Assembly: GCA_039184335.1 (NCBI GenBank)
Contig: JBCDBD010000076.1
Coordinates: forward strand, 1-8,574
Direction of reading: 5' to 3'
Source: JBCDBD01 sp039184335
Lineage (GTDB): Bacteria; Bacteroidota; Bacteroidia; Flavobacteriales; Flavobacteriaceae
Length of the DNA stretch: 8,574 bases
Positions 1-6,800 of the stretch are shown here, piece by piece. The notes under the pieces were generated by a model. It made no database searches. It saw only the letters and a program-made list of their open reading frames with translations, and was not told where the DNA came from. Each line of letters begins with the position of its first letter. Within the stretch, counting starts at the first letter, position 1. A program made the position numbers and the translations under genes.

Positions 1-97
1 ACGGGGCCCACCCCTTTCCATTCCGAACAGGGAAGTTAAGCCCGTCAGCGCCGATGGTACTGCCACACCAGGTGGGAGAGTAGGTCGCCGCCTTCCT
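1..97 (+). rRNA. rrf: 5S ribosomal RNA, 3' portion (5' end outside window)
   Basis: This is the 3' part of a 5S rRNA. It carries the universally conserved segment CCATTCCGAACAGGGAAGTT (20-39), followed by AAGCCC, the GCGCCGATGGTACTGCC region, and the GGTGGGAGAGTAGGTCGCCGCC closing arm (71-92). Roughly the first 15 nucleotides, which would pair with that closing arm, lie before the window. The exact 3' end is uncertain by a few bases and is set just before the terminator stem. It marks the end of an rRNA operon transcribed on the + strand. Confidence 0.95.
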
Positions 98-98
98 T

Positions 99-137
99 GG
101 GACGCCCCGTGCATCAGCACGGGGCGTCCTTGTTTTT
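99..137 (+). terminator. Rho-independent terminator of the rRNA operon
   Basis: A perfect 13-bp stem, GGACGCCCCGTGC (100-112) with GCACGGGGCGTCC (117-129), encloses the 4-nt loop ATCA. It is followed by TTGTTTTT (130-137). A G-T pair between 99 and 130 can extend the stem. It starts within a few bases of the 5S 3' end. The stem is very GC-rich compared with the AT-rich sequence just after it, as expected of an intrinsic terminator for a heavily transcribed rrn operon. Confidence 0.93.
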
Positions 138-280
138 GGTACCCTCTAAGCATGAAACAGCACTTCCTTTACCTGCAAGAATGGGGTAACCGGCCTTCTT
201 TCAACCAATCGGGCACTTAATCAACGTAAGTTCGATATAAGAATATAATTTTAATGCTGGTTTTCAGTAATCTATGTTTC

Positions 281-360
281 AGTGTCAGGTCAAGCAAAGT
301 CGAGACCTAATCAACAGTTGTCATTTTAAAGTTTTTCGATTGTACTAGAAATGACAATTG
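281..360. repeat. Degenerate interspersed-repeat-like element with two hairpins
   Basis: The first inverted repeat is AGGTC (287-291) with GACCT (304-308). The second is CAGTTGTCATTT (315-326) with AAATGACAATTG (349-360), 12 bp with one G-T pair and a 22-nt loop. The words TGTCAGGTC, AAGTCGAGACCT and TTGTCATTT resemble intergenic repeats I recall as common in Flavobacteriaceae, in which a GTCATTTCGA-type sequence pairs with an AGAAATGAC-type arm. Here the loop is diverged, so this would be a decayed copy. The inverted repeats are seen directly; family membership is recollection and inference. Confidence 0.45.
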
Positions 361-460
361 CCATGTTTTCAGGCATTTGCCCTAAAGCACATCTCTTTTT
401 AAATCGAACCCACGTTAACTAGGCTACCATTTCGTAGATGTTGTCTTTAGCATTATTAGG

Positions 461-489
461 ATTTAAAAAAGGGAATAATTTTTTTAAAT
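461..489. repeat. AT-rich 10-bp inverted repeat upstream of the beta-helix gene
   Basis: ATTTAAAAAA (461-470) and TTTTTTAAAT (480-489) are perfect complements around the 9-nt spacer GGGAATAAT. The dyad lies about 35 bp upstream of the candidate -7 box. It could be a protein-binding dyad, an UP-element-like A/T tract, or a weak terminator, or it could be chance in AT-rich DNA. No function can be assigned from the sequence. Confidence 0.4.
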
Positions 490-523
490 TTCATAAAAAG
501 TAAGAAAAATATTACATTTTATT

Positions 524-531
524 TATATTTG
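524..531 (+). promoter_or_regulatory. Candidate Bacteroidota -7 promoter box for the beta-helix gene
   Basis: TATATTTG matches the Bacteroidota -7 consensus TAnnTTTG exactly. It would start transcription near 537-540 and give a leader of about 100 nt before the ATG at 636. I see no convincing -33 TTTG element about 19 bases upstream, so this is a consensus match only. A second, imperfect box, GATATTTG (589-596, one mismatch), would give a leader of about 30 nt and is an alternative. No strong Shine-Dalgarno sequence precedes the ATG, which is common in this phylum. Confidence 0.35.
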
Positions 532-635
532 ACATGTATTTAATTTATGTTCCCCACCCATTTTTTACGTGACCTAAAATATACCTATGATATTTGTGGC
601 GCCCAATAAAAGCGTGATAACTAAACACATATATC

Positions 636-2387
636 ATGGAGAAACGAATACTCTTATTCTTATTGGCTGTAGCGGTAGGTATCTTTGGATACTCACAAAA
701 TTGCAACTGTGATGTCACATTGACCGGATTAAAATCGACCTCACTGAACCTGATTTGGGCCTCTAACATTTCATATTCTCCTGGCGATACTATTTGCATA
801 CCAGCGGGGAGCTATGCAGGCTTTCGATTTTATGATTTTGAAGGCACGGTTCACCAACCTGTTACTATCATTAACTGCGGAGGAAAGGTTGAAATCACTG
901 AAAACCAATATTCCGGTATTGCATTTAAACGAAGTAAATACATTCATTTAACAGGTACCGGAGCTACCTCGCATCAATATGGTATTTATGTGAAGGAAAC
1001 TACTTCTGGGGGTTCCGTCGGGGTTGGTTTGGAAGAGTTCAGCACCAATTTTGAAATCGATCATATTGAAATAGCAGATACGGGCTTTGCGGGAATCATG
1101 GCCAAGACAGATCCAAAATGCAGCGATCCAGATACTTGGCGTGTCAACGGTTTTGTGTTGGAAGACCTGAACATACACCATAATTATATTCATGATATAG
1201 GTGCTGAAGGTATTTATATTGGGTATACGGGTGGATACAAGGTAAAATCAAACAGAAAATGTGATGGTGAATATATTTTTGGCCATTGGCTTGAAGATGT
1301 GGACATACACCATAACATACTCGAAAATATTGCCTGGGATGGCATCCAACTCAATTTGGTGAGGGAAAACGGGGTAATCAGGGATAACCATATTACCAAC
1401 TATGGCACCGAGAACAAATACGCCCAAGATTTTGCCATGAGCATTGGTGGTGGCATCTATGCAGTTTACAACAATTACATGGAGAATGGTGCTAGCGGGC
1501 TTGCCCAGGGAATACAGTTTATTAGTGCCGAAAGCGGTACGAAAGTATATAATAACGTTTTGGTACGTCCTGATTTCCACGGTATCTTTATGCACAACAG
1601 ACATGAATTCGATGATTCATCTGAAGGCTATTATGTAGCAAACAATACCATTATTGAACCGGGTGATTCAGGGGTGTTCTACAATACAGTCATCACCCAG
1701 ACCGAAGATCCCAGCAAACTATATGATACCCAAGAGTCGGTTCCCACTTTTATGGTCAATAATTTAGTGGTCGATCCCGGTAATGATCATGCCTCTGGCA
1801 ATACTTGGAAAGGAGATCAAGAAAGCTATTTTGATTTTAACAAAAAAATAGAACGTGACAGTATGTTGGCCAATATCTATACAAATATCATGACACGGCA
1901 GATGGACACTTTGGGGTTGACCGATATAGCCAATGATGATTATAGTCCGTTGTCGATATCCTCAGATTTGGTGGAATTGGGCTCTGATCTGTCCGGTTGG
2001 GGAATAACTTTTGATTTCGACAATGGAGCCAGACCCTCGGGTACCGCTTTTGATATTGGGGCCCATGAATTTCAAATTGTGGGGGGAACCAGCTTTCAGG
2101 CAGTCATTGCAGATGATTTGGAGCTGAATGATGTATTGGGGCAAAGGGACGAAAAAACGACTACCCTTTTTTATCCCAATCCTGCACGTTATTCGTTTCG
2201 CTTGGAAAATCGGGGTTTCAACAAAAATGTGCTACTTCAACTGATGACCATGGATGGTAAGGTTGTCTATCAAGGTTCCTATACCATGGGTGAGCCTTTT
2301 AACGTTGAAGAATATAGTTCAGGGCTCTATTTTTTGCGAATCATAGCGGCCGGAAAATTAGAGACCCATAGGCTGGTGATTCGTTGA
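636..2387 (+). CDS. Secreted parallel beta-helix protein with T9SS type A sorting domain
   Basis: A 583-residue exported protein. Residues 1-20 form a signal peptide: MEKR, then a hydrophobic core, with likely cleavage at GYS|Q. The DTICIPAGSY motif (51-60) resembles the start of many secreted right-handed beta-helix domains. From about 75 to 350 there are repeated short strands and turns such as IHHNYIHDI (180-188), IHHNILENI (224-232), VYNNYMEN, VYNNVLV and VANNTII, with GI or GV corner motifs between coils. Residues 442-479 end in ARPSGTAFDIGAHEF, typical of beta-helix proteins with a choice-of-anchor Q type module. The C-terminus (about 511-583) is a Por/T9SS sorting domain with YPNPA (513-517), MDGKVVYQG and SSGLYFLRI, ending in VIR. 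It is therefore expected to cross the outer membrane by type IX secretion and be anchored or released. The mature part has six cysteines (23, 25, 54, 81, 162, 209) in its first 210 residues. The fold could bind or cleave polysaccharide, but I see no diagnostic lyase or hydrolase active site and no carbohydrate-use neighbours. The substrate is unknown. Confidence 0.9.
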   Translation: MEKRILLFLLAVAVGIFGYSQNCNCDVTLTGLKSTSLNLIWASNISYSPGDTICIPAGSYAGFRFYDFEGTVHQPVTIINCGGKVEITENQYSGIAFKRSKYIHLTGTGATSHQYGIYVKETTSGGSVGVGLEEFSTNFEIDHIEIADTGFAGIMAKTDPKCSDPDTWRVNGFVLEDLNIHHNYIHDIGAEGIYIGYTGGYKVKSNRKCDGEYIFGHWLEDVDIHHNILENIAWDGIQLNLVRENGVIRDNHITNYGTENKYAQDFAMSIGGGIYAVYNNYMENGASGLAQGIQFISAESGTKVYNNVLVRPDFHGIFMHNRHEFDDSSEGYYVANNTIIEPGDSGVFYNTVITQTEDPSKLYDTQESVPTFMVNNLVVDPGNDHASGNTWKGDQESYFDFNKKIERDSMLANIYTNIMTRQMDTLGLTDIANDDYSPLSISSDLVELGSDLSGWGITFDFDNGARPSGTAFDIGAHEFQIVGGTSFQAVIADDLELNDVLGQRDEKTTTLFYPNPARYSFRLENRGFNKNVLLQLMTMDGKVVYQGSYTMGEPFNVEEYSSGLYFLRIIAAGKLETHRLVIR

Positions 2388-2391
2388 AGCA

Positions 2392-3858
2392 TCATATTCT
2401 GGGCAAGTCGCCCTCCCCTTTAAGGGGCAATTGTGATTTGCCCATCAAATAGGTGTCTACGTGGTGGGCAGCTTGCCTTCCTTCTGAAATGGCCCAGACA
2501 ATCAAAGACTGGCCACGTCGCTGATCACCTGCCGCAAAGACTCCGGGAATGTTGGTTGCATAGTCTTTGACTGAGGCCTTGACATTGGTTCGCGTATCCA
2601 TTTCAAGTCCTAACTGGTCTGCCAAAGTGGTTTCAGACCCCGTAAAGCCAAGTGCCAATAGGGCCAATTCACATTTCCATTCTTTTTCGGTACCGGCAAT
2701 TTCTTTCAGTTTTGGGCGCTTTCCGGGAATTTGTTCCCATTCCACTTCTACGGTGACCAACCCTTTTAGGTTTCCTTTTTCATCACCGACAAATCTTTTG
2801 GTGGAGATGCGGAAAAATCGTTCGGCTCCTTCTTTATGTGATGAACTGGTTCGCAAGCGCATGGGCCAAAATGGCCAGGGTTGATTTGAAGGGCGTTCTT
2901 TGGTACCCATGGGCATGATTTCAAAGTTTGAAACAGAGGTAGCACCTTGGCGAATCGATGTGCCAATGCAATCTGATCCTGTGTCACCGCCACCGATGAC
3001 GATAACGCTCTTGTTTTTGGCCAGTATTTCGTTTTCTAGGTTTTTTGCCCCGGCCACCCTTCTATTGTTTTGTGGTAGAAAGTCCATGGCCTGAACGACA
3101 CCTTTTAAATCTGCACCAGGTATGGGCAAGCCCCGTTTTACCGTAGCACCCCCGCATAGTACAATGGCGTCGTATGTTGCTTTCAGGTCAACGGCCTTGA
3201 TGTCGATGCCGACGTGTATTCCAGTCTTAAAGATTATACCCTCTTCTTCCAATATGGCCAACCTTCTATCGATTACCTGTTTTTCCATTTTGAAATCAGG
3301 AATGCCATAACGCAACAATCCACCGACTTTTTCATCGCGTTCAAATACCGTGACATGGTGTCCGGCACGGTTCAATTGTTGGGCAGTTGCCAATCCTGCA
3401 GGGCCTGATCCAACAACGGCCACCTTTTTGCCGGTTCTCTTTTTTGGGGGCATGGCCTCTATCCATCCATTTTCAAAGGCCCTTTCGGCGATGTTCTTTT
3501 CAATGTTCTCAATGGATACTGGATCCTCGTTGATGCCCAACACACAGGCTTCCTCACAAGGGGCAGGGCATAGTCTGCCCGTAAACTCTGGAAAGTTGTT
3601 GGTAGCATGCAATATTTCGGTTGCTTTTTGCCATTTGCCCTGATAAACAGCATCGTTAAAATCGGGTATCAGATTGCCCAAGGGGCAACCACTATGGCAA
3701 AAGGGAATGCCACAGTCCATACATCGCGCGCCTTGGTTTTTGAGCTCTTTTTCCTTAAGGGGTTGGGTGAACTCCCTGTAATGCTTGATTCGCTTTGCTA
3801 CAGGGGCATATACCTCATCCTTCCTGTCAAATTCCATAAATCCGGTGATCTTTCCCAT
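2392..3858 (-). CDS. gltD: Glutamate synthase (NADPH-type), small (beta) subunit
   Basis: GltD passes electrons from NAD(P)H through FAD and Fe-S clusters to GltB for glutamate formation in the cytoplasm. It is 488 residues, normal for the family (about 470-490). The N-terminal Fe-S domain has Cys46, 49, 54 and 58 (CMDCGIPFCHSGC) and Cys97, 101 and 105 (CPAPCEEAC). An FAD-binding Rossmann motif GSGPAG lies at 150-155 within VAVVGSGPAGLATA. The NAD(P)H-binding Rossmann motif GGGDTG lies at 289-294, and the closing FAD motif GVFAAGDQRRGQSLIVWAI at 439-457. It lies 11 bases downstream of gltB and is clearly co-transcribed. The stretch before the ATG reads CTGGAAACAAC, only a weak Shine-Dalgarno. 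The stop is 4 bases from the stop of the convergent gene, leaving no room for an external terminator. The last residues (QLPLKGEGDLPRI) are encoded by DNA with overlapping inverted repeats and may be a lineage-specific tail. The GltD call is secure; NADPH versus NADH preference cannot be read from the sequence. Confidence 0.97.
   Translation of the reverse strand: MGKITGFMEFDRKDEVYAPVAKRIKHYREFTQPLKEKELKNQGARCMDCGIPFCHSGCPLGNLIPDFNDAVYQGKWQKATEILHATNNFPEFTGRLCPAPCEEACVLGINEDPVSIENIEKNIAERAFENGWIEAMPPKKRTGKKVAVVGSGPAGLATAQQLNRAGHHVTVFERDEKVGGLLRYGIPDFKMEKQVIDRRLAILEEEGIIFKTGIHVGIDIKAVDLKATYDAIVLCGGATVKRGLPIPGADLKGVVQAMDFLPQNNRRVAGAKNLENEILAKNKSVIVIGGGDTGSDCIGTSIRQGATSVSNFEIMPMGTKERPSNQPWPFWPMRLRTSSSHKEGAERFFRISTKRFVGDEKGNLKGLVTVEVEWEQIPGKRPKLKEIAGTEKEWKCELALLALGFTGSETTLADQLGLEMDTRTNVKASVKDYATNIPGVFAAGDQRRGQSLIVWAISEGRQAAHHVDTYLMGKSQLPLKGEGDLPRI
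2400..2444. repeat. Overlapping inverted repeats at the 3' end of gltD
   Basis: The palindrome CCCCTTTAAGGGG (2415-2427) sits between TGGGCAA (2400-2406) and TTGCCCA (2438-2444), which pair with each other. A second copy of GGGCAA (2425-2430) can pair with the same TTGCCC (2438-2443) around a 7-nt loop, so two folds compete. The element is entirely inside gltD (codons for about residues 472-486) and lies just past the end of the convergent gene. There is no T-tract on either strand, so it is not a standard intrinsic terminator. It may block readthrough, protect 3' ends, or simply reflect the coding repeat. Confidence 0.5.
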
Positions 3859-3869
3859 GTTGTTTCCAG

Positions 3870-6800
3870 TTATAGCGTTTCCAGTTTTTCCTGTTCCAAT
3901 CGTATCAGTGCCTGTTTGTATTCTTCAGGGAACACTTTGATGAACTTTGGTAGGCAAGCCTCCCAGTTTTCCAAAAGGTACTGTGCTTTAGGGCTTAAGG
4001 TTGCGTTGTAGTGGTTTTCGATCAATTGCCGCAACTGCTTCACATCATTGTCTTCCTCTACATCAAGAAGGTTCAGGGTTTCCCCATTGCAGCGTTGTTT
4101 AAAGGATGCTTTTTCGTCAAAGACATAAGCAATGCCCCCACTCATCCCAGCACCGAAATTTCTTCCTACCTCACCCAATATGACTGCGATACCACCGGTC
4201 ATGTATTCGCAACCGTGGTCACCGATACCCTCTACCACGGCCTTTGCTCCAGAATTTCTAACACAAAAGCGTTCGCCGGCCTTACCATTGATGTAGGCCT
4301 CGCCAGAAGTGGCACCGTAGAGGGTCACATTGCCCGTGATGATATTTTCTTCAGGTACCAGTGTAGATTTATAGGGAACTTTGATGACCAGTTTTGCCCC
4401 TGATAACCCTTTGCCCAGATAGTCATTGGTATTGCCGTTGACCACCATGGTGAGGCCCTTGGTGGCAAAAGCGCCAAAACTTTGCCCAGCCGAACCTGTA
4501 AAGTTCAGTTTGAGCGTATTGTGGGGTAACCCTTCTGCGCCGTATATCTTTGAAATTTCATTGCTGATAATGGCACCGACAGCCCTATCGGTATTGTGGA
4601 TAGGAAAATGCAAGCTGGTCTTTTCTTTTCTGAACAGTGCAGGATGGGCTTTGCCAATGATTTCAAATTCAATCGATTTTTCAATGTGGTGTACCTGCTT
4701 CTGGGTATTGTAGCGCCGTGTCTCGTCAGGCACCTCGACTTGATAGAGAATAGGTGTCAGGTCAACACCAGCTGCCTTATAGTGCGCTATAGCTTTTTTT
4801 CGATCTAATTTTTGTACCTGCCCCACCATTTCGTTGACCGTCCTGAAACCGAGTTTTGCCATAATTTCCCTGAGCTCTTGGGCAACGAAGTACATATAAT
4901 TGACTACGTGTTCTGGCTTGCCCTTAAACTTTTTGCGCAACTCTGGGTTCTGTGTGGCAATGCCTACAGGGCAGGTATTCAAATGGCAAACGCGCATCAT
5001 GATACACCCAGAGGCAACGAGCGGTGCAGTGGCAAAGCCAAATTCCTCAGCCCCTAAAAGACAGGCAATGGCCACGTCTCGACCTGTCTTCAATTGACCG
5101 TCACATTCCAATACGATCCGACTTCTCAAGTCGTTCAACATCAAGGTCTGTTGGGCTTCGGCTATGCCCAGTTCCCAAGGGAGCCCTGCATGCTTAAGCG
5201 AGGTTAGTGGTGATGCACCGGTACCCCCATCATAACCTGAAATTAAGATGACATCAGCCTTGGCTTTGGCAACCCCTGCAGCAACGGTACCAACACCTAC
5301 TTCAGAAACCAGTTTCACATTGACCCTAGCGTCACGATTGGCAGATTTAAGGTCAAAGATCAATTGCGACAGGTCTTCAATCGAATAGATGTCGTGGTGC
5401 GGTGGCGGTGATATCAAACCGACATAGGGGGTCGAATTTCGTGTTTTGGCAATGGCAGGGTTCACCTTGGGACCGGGCAATTGACCACCTTCGCCAGGTT
5501 TGGCACCCTGGGCCATCTTTATCTGTATTTCTTTCGCGTTGGTCAAATAGTTTGAGGTGACCCCAAATCGACCGGAAGCGACCTGTTTGATGGCACTGTT
5601 CTTCCAATCACCTGATTGGTTCCTGTAAAATCGCTTGGCATCTTCCCCCCCTTCGCCCGAATTGCTTTTGCCACCAATACGGTTCATGGCGATGGCTAGG
5701 TTCTCATGGGCTTCTTTACTGATGCTACCATATGACATGGCACCGGTCTTGAAACGTTTTACGATTTCTGTCCAAGGTTCTACCTCTTCAATGGGAATCG
5801 GGTCATAATTTGAAAATTCAAACAATCCGCGAATGGTCATCAGGTTTTTTGACTGTCCGTTGACCAATTGGGCATATTCGCTATAGGTATTGGGCTCGTT
5901 GTTTCGCACCGCCTTTTGCAATTTGGCGATACTCATCGGGTTGAACATGTGTTTCTCCCCATCACGCCTCCAACGGTATTCCCCCCCAATTTCTAGATCC
6001 AAATTGGCTGCCACCTCTTCTGAAGAGAAGGCTTTGTGGTGCCGTTTTGCTATCTCCTTCTCTATTTCATAAAGTCCTATGCCTTCTATTCGGGTAGGTG
6101 TGTTTGGAAAGTACTTGTCCACAACCTTGGTGTTGATGCCAATACATTCGAAGAGCTGGGATCCCCGGTACGAGTTCAGGGTTGAAATACCAATTTTGTT
6201 CATTACTTTCAGAATGCCCTTCCCGATGGCCTTGTTGTAGCGCTGTACGGCTTCTTCAAAAGTAAATTCAGCGATGTTGTTTTCCTTAATCTGTTCACCG
6301 ATGATCTCATTGACCATATACGGATTGATGGCACTTGCACCAAAACCGAACAACAATGCAAAATGGTGTACCTCGCGAGGTTCGGCAGATTCGACGATAA
6401 TACTCAAACGGGAGCGCTTGCCCATGCCCCTAAGGCCACTATTGACATAAGAACATGCCAAAAGTGCAGGTATGGCGGCCATTTCCTTACTGACCATCCG
6501 GTCAGATAAAATAATGATGTTAGCACCTTCATCAATGGCATGCGATGCTTGTAGCAAGATACTGTCCAAAGCTTCTTCCAAGCCATTGTGCCCTTTTGAT
6601 ATTTGGTAGAGTATAGAAATGGAAACCACTTTGTAATCTGGACTGGAATCGTAATTTTTGATCTTATCCAAATCTTCTTTTGAGATTACTGGATTTTGGA
6701 TCTTTAACTTACGGCAATGCAGTTCATTGATATCGAAAATATTCTGGTCGCTGCCCAAGGTCAGGCTGATGTCCGTTATGAGTTCTTCCCGAATACCATC

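Larger units (their letters stand above)
138..635. other. Gene-free spacer between the rrn terminator and the beta-helix gene
   Basis: I see no tRNA, no credible coding region and no known riboswitch in these 498 bases. A short - strand open frame reaching into 545 is antisense to the start of the next gene and has no protein-like features. The stretch holds a degenerate interspersed-repeat-like element (about 281-360), an AT-rich dyad (461-489) and a candidate promoter box (524-531), described separately. Base composition becomes strongly AT-rich from about 460 to 545, which fits the promoter region of the downstream gene. Confidence 0.75.

Noticed and set aside
636..710. Possible lipoprotein signal because of cysteines soon after the hydrophobic segment of the beta-helix protein
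   Set aside because: The residues before Cys23 (YSQN) do not form a lipobox, and GYS|Q is a normal signal peptidase I site in this phylum.
545..799. 84-residue open frame on the - strand at the start of the beta-helix gene
   Set aside because: It is antisense to the clear signal peptide and N-terminal domain of the + strand gene and shows no recognisable domain; it looks like a shadow.
1248..1604. 118-residue - strand open frame inside the beta-helix gene
   Set aside because: It lies wholly opposite conserved beta-helix coils and has no start context or family features of its own.
780..1700. Assignment of the beta-helix protein as a pectate or alginate lyase
   Set aside because: The fold is shared by many families and I cannot identify a diagnostic set of catalytic residues, so an enzyme name would be invented.
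2388..2391. Terminator between the convergent genes
   Set aside because: Only 4 bases separate the stop codons and no hairpin followed by a T-tract is visible on either side.
3607..4011. 134-residue + strand open frame across the gltB-gltD junction
   Set aside because: Both overlapping - strand proteins are well-conserved enzymes; the frame is a by-product of their codon use.
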